NCBI RefSeq assembly: GCF_963678185.1
Contig: NZ_OY782757.1
Span: 186,001 to 250,000 of the forward strand
Direction: 5' to 3'
Origin: an uncultured Tolumonas sp.
Lineage (GTDB): Bacteria; Pseudomonadota; Gammaproteobacteria; Enterobacterales; Aeromonadaceae
Length of the DNA: 64,000 nucleotides
A program made the position numbers and the translations under genes. The notes below the pieces were generated by a model. It was not told the origin of the DNA and made no database searches. It saw only the letters and a list, made by a program, of their open reading frames with translations. This document shows positions 1-9,602 of the stretch, in pieces (the stretch's first letter is position 1; each line of letters opens with the position of its first letter).

Positions 1-305
1 CCGATAACAACCAGTGCTTCGATGCCGTGTTTATTCAGGTTAGCGATCGCTTCACGACGTACACTTTCTTCTTTGAAAGCAGGGAAGCGAGCAGAGCCCA
101 GCATGGTACCACCACGGTTGATGATGTCTGACACGCTGCGGCGATCCAATTTTTCGATACGGTCGCGGTGTAAGCCCAAATAGCCGTCACGAATACCGTA
201 AACTTCAATACCTTTAGCCAGCGCAGCACGAACTACAGAGCGGATTGCCGCGTTCATACCTTGTGCATCACCGCCACTGGTCAAAACACCAATTTTCTTG
301 ATCAT
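1..305 (-). CDS. pfkA: 6-phosphofructokinase, N-terminal part (cut by window edge)
   Basis: Encodes the first 101 residues of ATP-dependent 6-phosphofructokinase, which converts fructose 6-phosphate to fructose 1,6-bisphosphate in cytoplasmic glycolysis. The start begins [20 protein letters not shown], the family's glycine-rich ATP-binding loop, followed by the region ending in GYLGL and [12 protein letters not shown], which binds nucleotide and the allosteric effector. The rest lies beyond position 1. It follows tpiA on the same strand, with a terminator between them, so it probably has its own promoter in 306-429. Recognition is firm; only the 3' end is missing. Confidence 0.95.
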   Translation of the reverse strand, partial: MIKKIGVLTSGGDAQGMNAAIRSVVRAALAKGIEVYGIRDGYLGLHRDRIEKLDRRSVSDIINRGGTMLGSARFPAFKEESVRREAIANLNKHGIEALVVI

Positions 306-429
306 TGTGTGCCTCTATATAGAAATTACAAAACAAACAGATTCTTGAGTGAGTACTACACATGGCATGTCGTTATGATTTTATCAGCCGTCTGGAAGTT
401 CACCCGTTCATATCCGGACCGTGTAATAC

Positions 430-460
430 AAAACAAGGCATCCTCTAAGAGGATGCCTTG
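430..460 (-). terminator. Rho-independent terminator of tpiA
   Basis: A perfect 12-bp stem (434-445 with 449-460) closes on a 3-base loop. On the minus strand it is followed by TTTT. It starts 10 bases past the tpiA stop and separates tpiA from pfkA. Confidence 0.85.
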
Positions 461-469
461 TAAAAACAA

Positions 470-1225
470 TTATTTAGCTGCAGCTTCGATGATGGCAGAG
501 AAGTCAGCCACTTTCAGAGATGCACCACCGATCAGACCGCCATCGATGTCAGCTTGAGCCAGCAGTTCAGCCGCATTTGCAGCGTTCATAGAACCACCGT
601 ACAGAACCTGCACTTTAGCTGCAACTTCAGCGTTGAAACCAGCCAGGTAAGCACGGATGTGTGCGTGTACTGATTGAGCGATTTCTGGAGTCGCAGTTTT
701 GCCAGTGCCGATTGCCCATACTGGTTCGTATGCAACAACTGCGTTAGCGAAAGAGTCGATACCAGCTACGTCGATAACAGCTTTCAGCTGAGTTTCAACA
801 ACAGCTTTGGTTTCGTTAGCTTCGAACTGTTCCAGTGTTTCACCGATACACAGAACAGGGATCAGGCCGCCAGCTTGAATAGCAACGTATTTAGCAGCAA
901 CAACAGCGTCAGTTTCTGCATGCAGAGTACGACGTTCGCTGTGACCAACCAGAGCGTATTTACAGCCGAACTCTTTCAGCATAACTGGCGAGTTTTCACC
1001 AGTGAATGCGCCAGAGGTATGAACGTCTGCATCTTGTGAACCATATTTCAGTGCAGAACAGGCAGTCAGTTGTTCAACTTGACCCAGGAAAATAACAGGC
1101 GCACAAACAGCGACTTCAACATTTGCTGCTGCAGCTACAGGTGCTTTCAGACCTTCAACCAGAGCTTCAACAGACGCTTTAGTACCGTTCAGTTTCCAGT
1201 TACCCATGATCAGGTGTTGTCTCAT
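470..1225 (-). CDS. tpiA: Triosephosphate isomerase
   Basis: Interconverts dihydroxyacetone phosphate and glyceraldehyde 3-phosphate in cytoplasmic glycolysis and gluconeogenesis. The 251-residue length is normal for a bacterial TIM barrel. All catalytic residues are visible: Lys11 in NWKLNG, His95 in GHSERR and Glu167 in AYEPVWAIGTG; the phosphate-binding GG of LYGGSM and GGLIGGASL lies near the C-terminus. The start at 1225 gives MRQHLIMGNWK, the standard N-terminus. A strong terminator follows, so it is probably transcribed alone. pfkA next door gives a small glycolytic neighbourhood, as also seen near pfkA in enterics. Confidence 0.97.
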   Translation of the reverse strand: MRQHLIMGNWKLNGTKASVEALVEGLKAPVAAAANVEVAVCAPVIFLGQVEQLTACSALKYGSQDADVHTSGAFTGENSPVMLKEFGCKYALVGHSERRTLHAETDAVVAAKYVAIQAGGLIPVLCIGETLEQFEANETKAVVETQLKAVIDVAGIDSFANAVVAYEPVWAIGTGKTATPEIAQSVHAHIRAYLAGFNAEVAAKVQVLYGGSMNAANAAELLAQADIDGGLIGGASLKVADFSAIIEAAAK

Positions 1226-1413
1226 TTGCTGTATCCTCAGGATGGTTTGTGATGTTTATAAGTATTTGCACCGCATTATAGAAGGTGTGACGCCTGACGA
1301 ATAGTCGCCATTTTGTTACCGCTCGTAATTTTTTCTCTTATTACTGATCCATATCAGGAACTTCACTTGAAAAAAAACAAAACGAAATAAAAAGTACTCG
1401 ATTTGTTAACAAG

Positions 1414-2169
1414 TTAGTTACGAAAACGGTTCCATAATTGACCAATCCATTCATGCAGCGCCATTTCAGAATACATAAGATAACGTCCGGATGGTAAATA
1501 ACCGTAGGCTGGAACCGGCAATTGTTGCTCTCTGCCTACATATTGTGCCGGTGCCGGGATCGGGTTCATACCTACCTGATGGAATAATGTCATGGCTCTG
1601 GGCATATGCGATGCGGAGGTAACCAGCGCAGTAGGGTGGTCGGAAATTAGCTGACTATCGCGAGTCACTTCCTCTTCTGTATCGCGAGCATTTTCAATCA
1701 ATGTCATATCATGCCGTGTTATGCCATTAGCTTCCGCGACACGAGCGTACATCTCTGCACCCGAAACCGGGTCGCCAGCAATGCTGCCAGAAAAAATCAT
1801 ATGTGCCTTAGGGTTCAGCCGTTTTATGCGTAAGGCTTCTTGTATCCTTGCACTGGCGGCTTCAGTGAGCTGACTTGCTAATGGCACTGACGGATCAGAT
1901 ACATGACCGTGACCTAACACAATAATAAAATCGACGGGCTGATTATCAGGAAACGCGGGGTACATTTGCTCTAATGGCCGATTGAGCATCACACTGGTTG
2001 GTCGAACTGAAAATGTAATCAGAACGACAGTAGCAATGGAGATAAGCAATTTGCCACTCTTCTGCCATCGTGTCAGCCACAGCAAAAATAAGCCGATAAA
2101 AAGCAGAAGCGCACAAAAAGGCAGCGGCATCAGCAGTAGACCTAACCATTTTTTAAGCATAAAAAGCAT
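1414..2169 (-). CDS. elyC: ElyC/YdcF-like DUF218 envelope protein
   Basis: Inner-membrane protein of the DUF218 (SanA/YdcF/ElyC) family. E. coli ElyC is linked to peptidoglycan synthesis and envelope integrity. The start at 2169 (MLFMLKKWLG) matches the ElyC N-terminus and gives 251 residues; the frame is open 24 codons further upstream but those codons look non-coding. Two hydrophobic segments lie at about residues 10-30 and 40-55. The DUF218 core follows, with IIVLGHG, a SGSIAGDPVSGAEMYA stretch and LVTSASHMPRA. In E. coli elyC lies beside cmoM-mukFEB; here it is divergent from them across a 94-base shared control region. Confidence 0.85.
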   Translation of the reverse strand: MLFMLKKWLGLLLMPLPFCALLLFIGLFLLWLTRWQKSGKLLISIATVVLITFSVRPTSVMLNRPLEQMYPAFPDNQPVDFIIVLGHGHVSDPSVPLASQLTEAASARIQEALRIKRLNPKAHMIFSGSIAGDPVSGAEMYARVAEANGITRHDMTLIENARDTEEEVTRDSQLISDHPTALVTSASHMPRAMTLFHQVGMNPIPAPAQYVGREQQLPVPAYGYLPSGRYLMYSEMALHEWIGQLWNRFRN

Positions 2170-2263
2170 ATCTTTATCCCGAATTGACGATCGAAATTCC
2201 ACGTTTTCGCGGCTTATGACAGAATAGCGGCCCTTTTCCATCAGATACAGCAGAATAACCTTT

Positions 2264-3049
2264 ATGTCAGATCACTCTTTTGATGGGCTGTCAGAGAAAT
2301 TTGCACAGAACATCTATGCCACCAGTAAAGGAAAGATCCGTACCGCGGTTGTTTGGCGAGATCTGGAACAAGGGTTGGCGCGCTTTGGCAATCAGCGGTT
2401 ACGTATTTTAGATGCTGGCGGTGGTTTTGGTTTTTTTGCACAAAAATTAGCGGCACTGGGGCATGATGTCACACTCTGTGATCTTTCAGCCGATATGCTG
2501 GAACTGGCGAAAGAACAAATTGCTGAAAAAGGGCTGACTGAGCGTATCCGCTTAGTGCATTGCGCTATTCAGGATTTGCCTGAACACGTCAACGGTACAT
2601 TTGATTTTGTGCTGTGTCATGCGGTTGTCGAATGGCTTGCTGATCCAAAATCGACGTTGATGGGGTTATTGCATTACCTGAAGCCGGGCGGGCTGTTTTC
2701 TTTGTTATTTTACAACCGTGATGCGCTGTTGTTTCAAAGTTTGGTAGTGGGGAATTTTGACTACATCCGTGCTGGGCTGGTAAAAAAACGGCAGCAAAAA
2801 CTGACACCAACTAACCCGCAAACACCAGCTGATGTGTATCAATGGCTGGAAGAGTGGCAGATGCCACTGTTGTGTCGGAGTGGCGTTCGTGTGATCCACG
2901 ACTACATGCGGCATAAAGAAGATCAGCACAAAAAATTTGCCGATTTATTGGAAATGGAATTACGTTATTGTCAGCAAGAGCCATTCGTCCATTTAGGGCG
3001 CTATATGCATGTGCTGGCCAGTAAGCCGTTGCCAGTAAATCATGATTGA
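2264..3049 (+). CDS. cmoM: tRNA cmo5U carboxymethyl O-methyltransferase
   Basis: SAM-dependent methyltransferase that methylates 5-carboxymethoxyuridine at the wobble position of some tRNAs; long known as SmtA. The 261-residue class I fold shows SAM motif I (ILDAGGGFG, residues 48-56), the acidic CDLSADML turn of motif II and FDFVLCHAVVEWL at motif IV. The N-terminus with FDGLSEKFAQNIY is typical of CmoM. It is the first gene of cmoM-mukF-mukE-mukB, 12 bases before mukF, the order conserved in enterics. The product acts in the cytoplasm and has no known role in chromosome folding. Confidence 0.93.
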   Translation: MSDHSFDGLSEKFAQNIYATSKGKIRTAVVWRDLEQGLARFGNQRLRILDAGGGFGFFAQKLAALGHDVTLCDLSADMLELAKEQIAEKGLTERIRLVHCAIQDLPEHVNGTFDFVLCHAVVEWLADPKSTLMGLLHYLKPGGLFSLLFYNRDALLFQSLVVGNFDYIRAGLVKKRQQKLTPTNPQTPADVYQWLEEWQMPLLCRSGVRVIHDYMRHKEDQHKKFADLLEMELRYCQQEPFVHLGRYMHVLASKPLPVNHD

Positions 3050-3061
3050 TAAGAGATTATA

Positions 3062-4399
3062 ATGACCGAACAACTTAGGCCTGAGCGCAGCCTGCCGGAA
3101 TTAGTCGGTTGGGTGAAACAGGAACAGCTAGAGCTTCATCTTAGTAATGAACGTCTGGCCTTCCTGATCGCGATATCCTCAATGGCACGGGATGAGCAAA
3201 CACAGGAATTAAGCGAAGCGGCACTGCATGATGCGTTTGGTTACGTCAGCCAGCTATATGGTTTGATGGATGAAACATTATCAGTGCGTGCGAACAACGC
3301 GATTAACGAATTAGTCCGCCAACGGCTGTTATCACGTTTTAATACCGACCCAGTGGCAGGCGAGAGCGTGTATCGTCTGACGCGTTTAGCGGTAGGTATT
3401 ATCGAGTTTTATGTTGATCAGCAGCAGGTTAACAGCGTCAAACTGTCACTGTTGTTAGAGCAGGTGGCCGGTGAATTAGATAAAGCCTATACCGCTGCGG
3501 TGCATGCAACCGATGATTCCGCTTGGGAAACAGAAGTTTATCCACGCCTGAAATATTCGGTGGAAGAGATCTTAAGTCGCATCGACCTGACTCAAAGGGC
3601 GATGGATGATCAACAAAATCAAGTTAAAGCCGAGATTGCTGATCTTTTGAATCAGAACTGGACGCAAGCTATCCATAACTGCGAAAAGTTGCTGCGTGAA
3701 ACCGGGCAAACACTGCGTGAATTGCAAGATACGCTCGATGCCGCAGGTCATAAATTGCAATCGGGTTTGCTGAATATTCAGGAAACCGCCCGAGCGCAGG
3801 CGATTACCTCGGTGCAGGTTGAACACCTGACGTTTGAGCTGCAAAGCCGTATCGATGCGATTCTAAACTGGGGTCAGCAGTGTATCGAGCTGTGGGCGCG
3901 TTATGACCGTCACGTGCACAAATTTATCCGTAATGCGATTGATATGGATAAAAACCGCGTATTTAGCCAACGCTTGCGTGAATCGATCCGTGATTTCGAT
4001 AGTCACAATTGGTTATTACTGGTTGCACAAGAAGCTCGGCTGCTGGAACTGCGCGATGAGACGCTGGTGCTGCATAATGATGAGATCACCGGTGAATTAC
4101 CTGTGGCGCTGGAATTCCAAGAAATTCAGGCGCTGGACGAAAAACTTTCCGAGCATATCAGTGGCTATTTGGCCGATTTCCAAGTACACGGTAAGCCGCT
4201 CGATATGGCCGATCTGCTGAAAGATTACCTGCAACAATTCCCTGAATATCAACACTTTGATGTCGCCAGAATGCTGGTCGATCAAGCAGTTCGCTTGGGC
4301 TATTCCAGTGCCGAACTCAGCAGTGCCCGTCATCCGAAGTGGAAACCAATTAACGATTTAGGTGCTAAGGTGCAAGCGCATGTCATTGATCAATACTGA
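3062..4399 (+). CDS. mukF: Chromosome partition kleisin MukF
   Basis: Kleisin subunit of the MukBEF SMC condensin, which compacts the nucleoid and helps segregate sister chromosomes. At 445 residues it is close to the E. coli length (440). The N-terminus carries the winged-helix dimerisation domain (PERSLPELVGWVKQEQLELH onward), the middle is long helices, and the C-terminal winged helix binds the MukB head. The start at 3062 lies just after AGAGATT. Its last 20 bases overlap the mukE start, so translation of the two is probably coupled. Confidence 0.96.
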   Translation: MTEQLRPERSLPELVGWVKQEQLELHLSNERLAFLIAISSMARDEQTQELSEAALHDAFGYVSQLYGLMDETLSVRANNAINELVRQRLLSRFNTDPVAGESVYRLTRLAVGIIEFYVDQQQVNSVKLSLLLEQVAGELDKAYTAAVHATDDSAWETEVYPRLKYSVEEILSRIDLTQRAMDDQQNQVKAEIADLLNQNWTQAIHNCEKLLRETGQTLRELQDTLDAAGHKLQSGLLNIQETARAQAITSVQVEHLTFELQSRIDAILNWGQQCIELWARYDRHVHKFIRNAIDMDKNRVFSQRLRESIRDFDSHNWLLLVAQEARLLELRDETLVLHNDEITGELPVALEFQEIQALDEKLSEHISGYLADFQVHGKPLDMADLLKDYLQQFPEYQHFDVARMLVDQAVRLGYSSAELSSARHPKWKPINDLGAKVQAHVIDQY

Positions 4400-5102
4400 G
4401 TTACCTATCGCATTACGCCTTGCACAGGCGATTGCCAACCCGCTGTTTCCGAAGCTGGACACCGCGTTACGCAGTGGCAAACACATTAGTGCTGACGATT
4501 TAGATCAGCATTCTTATCTGCTTGATTACCATGATGAGCTGGAAAGTTTTTACAGCCGTTATCAGGTGGAATTAATTAAAGCGCCGGAAGGTTTTTTCTA
4601 CATTCGCCCGCGTTCTACCTCTGAAATTGGCACGTCGGTGCTGTCTGAGCTGGATATGCTGGTGGGCAAAGTGCTTTGCTATCTCTATCTCAGCCCTGAG
4701 CGTTTGGCGAATGAAGGCATTTTTTCACTGCTTGATTTGCAGGAAGAGGTGGTTTCGTTAGCCGATGAGCGGCAATTACTGCGCATGGTCAACCAGCGCA
4801 GCGGCGGTACCGACTTAGATAAGAAAAAATTGCAGGAACGTATTCGTACCTCGATGCGGCGTTTGCGTCGGTTAGGCATGGTCACTGCTCTTGGCGTGGG
4901 TGATAAATTCCGCGTGAATGAAGCGGTGTTCCGCTTTGCTGCTGATGTTCGCACTGACGAAGACCCACGTGTGGTGCAGCTACGCATGATCCGCGAAGGC
5001 GAAGCGATTTTACATGATGATGAATTACCAACCCGTGAAACCGTATGGGATTCACTGGATGAAGCAGAAGAAGATGAAGAGCAATTGGGGCTGGATATAT
5101 GA
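4380..5102 (+). CDS. mukE: Chromosome partition protein MukE
   Basis: KITE-type winged-helix subunit that dimerises and sits on MukF in MukBEF, tuning MukB ATPase and DNA binding. The start at 4380 (MSLINTELPIALRLAQA) aligns with known MukE N-termini and has AAGGTG seven bases upstream; a start at 4362 would add six residues without support. The 240 residues include the conserved core APEGFFYIRPRSTSEIG and SVLSELDMLVGKVLCYLYLS, and end in an acidic tail. It overlaps mukF by 20 bases and mukB by the four bases ATGA. Confidence 0.96.
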   Translation: MSLINTELPIALRLAQAIANPLFPKLDTALRSGKHISADDLDQHSYLLDYHDELESFYSRYQVELIKAPEGFFYIRPRSTSEIGTSVLSELDMLVGKVLCYLYLSPERLANEGIFSLLDLQEEVVSLADERQLLRMVNQRSGGTDLDKKKLQERIRTSMRRLRRLGMVTALGVGDKFRVNEAVFRFAADVRTDEDPRVVQLRMIREGEAILHDDELPTRETVWDSLDEAEEDEEQLGLDI

Positions 5103-8100
5103 TCACGCGCGGTAAATTTCTCTCTTTCACCATGATCAATTGGAACGGCTTTTTTGCCCGCACCTTTGAACTCGATCAGATGGTGACGACATTATCCGGC
5201 GGGAACGGTGCGGGTAAATCAACTAGCATGGCCGCGTTAATTACAGCACTGATCCCTGATCAGACGCTGTTGCATTTCCGCAATACGACAGAAGCCGGCA
5301 GCTCTTCGGCCAGCCGTGATCGTGGTTTATACGGTAAATTACAACGTGGTCACTGCTATTCCCTGATTGATGTGCTCAATTCCAAAGGGCAACGTTTGTG
5401 GTTTGGTGTGCACTTAGAGCAAGTTGCTAACCGCGATAACAAAGTCAATATCACGCCATTTTGTCTGCTTGATGTGCCTGCAACATTACAACCAACTGAT
5501 TTCTTGCTGGAAAAATTAGACAGCGATAAAGCGAAAGTGCGCCCGTTTAACGAACTGCGTAAGCAGGCGGCAGAGCTGGGGGCGATTCGTTTCGTCAAAT
5601 TTAATTCGGTGACCGATTATCACAACGTAATGTTCGAATACGGCGTGACGGCGAAGAAACTACGTGATCAACGTGATCGTTCCAGATTCTACCGCCTGAT
5701 CGAAGCATCTTTGTATGGTGGTATCTCATCGTCCATCAGCCGTTCGCTGCGTGAATATTTGCTGCCTGAAAATTCTGGCGTGCGGAAGGCATTTCAGGAT
5801 ATGGAAGCTGCGATCCACGAAAATCGCCGTACCCTCGATGCTATCAAAGAGACACAGGCACAACGTGATCTGTTCCGTCATCTGATCACCGAAACTACCC
5901 ATTATGTGGCGGCCGATTATGTGCGAAATCAGAGCGAAAAAAACCGTTTGTCGGAACAAGCACTGCATGGCCGTAAACAGTTGCAGGACAAACAGCGTCT
6001 GATCCGCGAAGAAAAGCAACGTGCAATTTATCTGGCGGAAGAAGCCGAACAGATGGGCGCCCGTGAGAAACATCTTACCGAAGATCTGGAGTTAGCTGCC
6101 GAGCATCTGGCCAAAGTAATGGCGGCGACAGGCTTGACCAATAAGATTGTGCAATATCGTGAAGATGTTGAAGATCTGAGCCTGAAAGCGGAAGAGCAAT
6201 CCGCCATTACGCTGGAACTGACCGAAGAAAAAGCCGAGCTGGAGCTGCAGAAATCACAAAGTGAAGATGAAGCCGATAGCCTGAAAAGCCAGTTGGCTGA
6301 TTATCAGCAAGCGTTGGATGTGCAGCAGACGCGGGCGATCCAATATCAGCAAGCGGTTAATGCGTTGGAACAAGCGCAGAAATTGTGCGATCTGACTGAT
6401 TTGACCCCAGATAACGTGGCTGGTTTTCAGCAGACGTTACGCGATCAAGAACAACAAGCTACCGATCAAATGTTGTCGTTGCAGCAGCGTCTGCGTTTAG
6501 CGAAAGCAGCAGCTGATCAATACGAACAGGCGTTTACTACCCTACAACAAGTTACCGGCCCGATCTCGCGTGAACAAGCGTGGGAGCATGCGCAAAAAGT
6601 GATTGAACAAGCCCGCGAACACCGCACGTTAGTGGCGCGTCGTAATCAGGTTGAAAATGCTCTGCAAGATATTCGTCGTAATCAGGAGCAGCAAAATGCG
6701 CTGATTACCATTCAGGAACAACTGCTGCGCCAATTAGAATCACAAGGCGGCCAGTATGATCTGAACGACAACGAGCAATTGAGCGGATTGGCCGCCACGT
6801 TAGCTGAGCAGCAAGATGATCTGCAACAACGCTTGGAGCACGATCAGCAAGATCGTATTCGGCTGCATCATCAACTTGATGGCACTCGTCAACAGATTGA
6901 ACAACTGCGTAAAAAAGCACCGGCGTGGTTGTTGGCGCATGAGAAATTAGAAAAGCTGCAGGAAATGACCGGTGAAACGCTTGATTCGCCGGTTGCCATT
7001 AGCCAATTACTGCAACGGACGCTGGAGCAAGAGCGTTCGCTGGAACAGGAAAAACGCCTGCTACAGCAGCAAAAAGAGAGCCTAGAACAACAGCTACGGA
7101 ACCTGCAGCAGTTTGCCGGGAATGAAAACCCGCAGTTGGTGCGTATTTGTGAACAACTGGGCGGCGTGCTGCTGACCGATGTGTATGACGATATCTCTCT
7201 CGACGATGCGCCGTATTATTCCGCGCTTTTTGGCCCAGCTCGCAGTGCCATCGTGGTGGTTGATCTGGAAGGTGCGATTAATCATCTGAATACGCTGACC
7301 GAATTACCGGAAGATATTTATCTGATCCAGGGCAACCCGGATGCGTTTGATGAAAATCTGCACGATGCCAGCGAGTTTGATAAAGCCGTATTAGTGCGCA
7401 CCAGCCAGCGCAAAATTCGTTACTCACGTTACCCGGAAGTACCGGTATTTGGGCGTGCCGCGCGCGAACAACGTATCGAACTGCTGTCAGCGCAACGTGA
7501 TGAAATTGTTGAAACGTATGCCAAACTAGCATTTGAGCAGCAAAAACAGAATCGTTTGTATCATCACCTCAGCCAGTTTATGACTGAGCATTTGCATATG
7601 GCATTTGAAGATGATCCGGAAGCGGCACTGGCGGTGTTACAAAGTGAGATCCGTCAGGCAGAGAACAATCTGCAGCAACAGCAGCAGAACGAACATCAAT
7701 ATCGGCAACGCGTAACAGCGTTACAGCAGCAACAGCAACTGGTTGCTCGTCTGCAATCGCAATTTGATCTGCTGTTTGATAATTCGTTGAATGATCGTCT
7801 GCAACAAGCCGAGGCAGAATTTGCCGCGTGCCAAACTGCACAGCAGTTCCTCGATCAACATGATAAAGCCTGTCGCAAGCTGGAAACCTTGTTGGATGCG
7901 TTGCGCGAAGACCCTGCTGCCTTTGATGAATTGCAGCAAGCGAGCTTTGCCGCCGAACAACAACTGACTGCCGTTCGTCGTCAGGCGTTTACATTGGACG
8001 AGTTATTTGCACGTCGTGCCTATTTTGCCTATCACGATGCCGAGAGTTTGTTGGGCCAAACTTCGGAAATCAGTGAGCGGTTAAAGCAAAAACTGGCCGA

Positions 8101-9553
8101 TGTGGAACAACTGCGTCGTCAGTTAACAGAACAACTGAAACAGATCACACAACGCTATCAGGAAGCGCTGCAAATTCAGACAGCACTCAATTCCAGCTTG
8201 CAGGCTAAAACACAAACTTTGCAGGAATTTGAACGTGAATTGCAGCAGATGGGTCTGCAAGTTGCTGTGGATATGGAAGATCAGGCGAGAAGTAAAAAGC
8301 GCGATCTGGAAGATCAGTTGGTGCGCACGCGCAGTCGCCGCACACAGGCAGAAACGCAATACCAGATCTGCCGCCGCGATATCGATAGCCTGAACCAACG
8401 CTTCAACTCAGAAAATAAAGAGTATCGTGCTGCGCGCCATCTGTTGTTGGAACATAAGAAAAACTGGTGTCGCGTATTAACGCTGGCGCGCACAAATGGC
8501 GTGGAAAAGCAGCTTAATCGCCGTGAGTTGGCTTATCTGGAAGCAGAAGAGTTGCGTTCCATGTCGGATAAGTCGCTAGGTGCTTTGCGTTTAGCAGTGG
8601 CGAACGATGATTCACTCCGTGACACGCTGCGTTTATCAGAAGGCAATCGTCAGACCGAGCAGAAAGTGCAGTTTTACATTCAGGTCTATCGCTATCTGAA
8701 AGATCGTATTCGTCATGACATTATTCGTTCTGATGATCCAATTGACGCGATTGAAGAGATGGAAATTGAGTTGGCGCGCCTGGCTGATGAATTGAAGCAA
8801 CGTGAAACGCATTTATCGCTCTCTTCACACGAAGTAGCGGCGAAGATCACTAACATCATTCGCCGTGAGCAAAATCGTATTCGCGTCATGAACCAAGGGC
8901 TGCAAAACATCACCTTCGGTCAGGTGCGTGGCGTACGCTTGAATGTGAACGTGCGTGAGTCATATGCTCGCTTATTGCAAACGTTGGGTGAACACGCCCA
9001 GCAACATCAAGATCTGTTCGCCAGTAACGAACTGAGCTTCTCAGAAGCAATGGCGAAGCTATTCCAACGCCTGAACCCACATATCGATCAGGGTGAGCGC
9101 AGCTTCCAAGTGCTGGGCGAGGCATTGCTCGATTACCGTAATTACCTTGAGTTGGAAATTGAGGTGTTGCGTGGCGTTGATGGTTGGTTGCGTGCAGAAA
9201 GTGGTGCGTTGTCGACCGGTGAAGCGATTGGTACGGGGCAAGCTATTTTGCTGATGGTGCTGCAAAGCTGGGAAGATGAAAATCGCCGTCTGCGTAGCAG
9301 TGATATTGAACCTTGCCGTTTGTTGTTCCTCGATGAAGCGGCACGTCTGGATGCTAAGTCGATTGCGACACTATTTGAGTTGTGTGAACGACAAGATATG
9401 CAGTTGTTGATTGCCGCACCAGAAAATATCAGCCCGGAAAAAGGCACGACCTACAAACTGATCCGTAAGGTGCATGGTAAACAAGAACATGTGCATGTGG
9501 TTGGTTTACGCGGGTTTGGTGGCAGCAGCGACACACTGCCACTGAGTGCGTAA
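5099..9553 (+). CDS. mukB: Chromosome partition SMC-like ATPase MukB
   Basis: SMC-like motor of the MukBEF condensin. The 1,484 residues match the family. The order is N-terminal ATPase half with Walker A GGNGAGKST (residues 34-42), a long Gln/Glu-rich coiled coil, a hinge around residues 670-770 (starting near NPQLVRICEQLGGVLL), a second coiled coil, and a C-terminal half with the ABC signature ALSTGEAIGTGQ and Walker B CRLLFLDEAARLD. The ATG overlaps the mukE stop. All SMC motifs are intact, so this is a working MukBEF operon. A terminator follows at 9561. Confidence 0.98.
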   Translation: MITRGKFLSFTMINWNGFFARTFELDQMVTTLSGGNGAGKSTSMAALITALIPDQTLLHFRNTTEAGSSSASRDRGLYGKLQRGHCYSLIDVLNSKGQRLWFGVHLEQVANRDNKVNITPFCLLDVPATLQPTDFLLEKLDSDKAKVRPFNELRKQAAELGAIRFVKFNSVTDYHNVMFEYGVTAKKLRDQRDRSRFYRLIEASLYGGISSSISRSLREYLLPENSGVRKAFQDMEAAIHENRRTLDAIKETQAQRDLFRHLITETTHYVAADYVRNQSEKNRLSEQALHGRKQLQDKQRLIREEKQRAIYLAEEAEQMGAREKHLTEDLELAAEHLAKVMAATGLTNKIVQYREDVEDLSLKAEEQSAITLELTEEKAELELQKSQSEDEADSLKSQLADYQQALDVQQTRAIQYQQAVNALEQAQKLCDLTDLTPDNVAGFQQTLRDQEQQATDQMLSLQQRLRLAKAAADQYEQAFTTLQQVTGPISREQAWEHAQKVIEQAREHRTLVARRNQVENALQDIRRNQEQQNALITIQEQLLRQLESQGGQYDLNDNEQLSGLAATLAEQQDDLQQRLEHDQQDRIRLHHQLDGTRQQIEQLRKKAPAWLLAHEKLEKLQEMTGETLDSPVAISQLLQRTLEQERSLEQEKRLLQQQKESLEQQLRNLQQFAGNENPQLVRICEQLGGVLLTDVYDDISLDDAPYYSALFGPARSAIVVVDLEGAINHLNTLTELPEDIYLIQGNPDAFDENLHDASEFDKAVLVRTSQRKIRYSRYPEVPVFGRAAREQRIELLSAQRDEIVETYAKLAFEQQKQNRLYHHLSQFMTEHLHMAFEDDPEAALAVLQSEIRQAENNLQQQQQNEHQYRQRVTALQQQQQLVARLQSQFDLLFDNSLNDRLQQAEAEFAACQTAQQFLDQHDKACRKLETLLDALREDPAAFDELQQASFAAEQQLTAVRRQAFTLDELFARRAYFAYHDAESLLGQTSEISERLKQKLADVEQLRRQLTEQLKQITQRYQEALQIQTALNSSLQAKTQTLQEFERELQQMGLQVAVDMEDQARSKKRDLEDQLVRTRSRRTQAETQYQICRRDIDSLNQRFNSENKEYRAARHLLLEHKKNWCRVLTLARTNGVEKQLNRRELAYLEAEELRSMSDKSLGALRLAVANDDSLRDTLRLSEGNRQTEQKVQFYIQVYRYLKDRIRHDIIRSDDPIDAIEEMEIELARLADELKQRETHLSLSSHEVAAKITNIIRREQNRIRVMNQGLQNITFGQVRGVRLNVNVRESYARLLQTLGEHAQQHQDLFASNELSFSEAMAKLFQRLNPHIDQGERSFQVLGEALLDYRNYLELEIEVLRGVDGWLRAESGALSTGEAIGTGQAILLMVLQSWEDENRRLRSSDIEPCRLLFLDEAARLDAKSIATLFELCERQDMQLLIAAPENISPEKGTTYKLIRKVHGKQEHVHVVGLRGFGGSSDTLPLSA

Positions 9554-9560
9554 TGAATGG

Positions 9561-9587
9561 AAGGCAGCCTTGGCTGCCTTTTCTTTT
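9561..9587 (+). terminator. Terminator after mukB
   Basis: A perfect 9-bp stem (9561-9569 with 9572-9580), two-base loop and a TTCTTTT tail, 8 bases after the mukB stop. It lies between mukB and the JetD-like gene 16 bases further on, so that gene depends on readthrough or its own promoter. Confidence 0.8.
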
Positions 9588-9602
9588 GGATAACCATTGA
9601 GA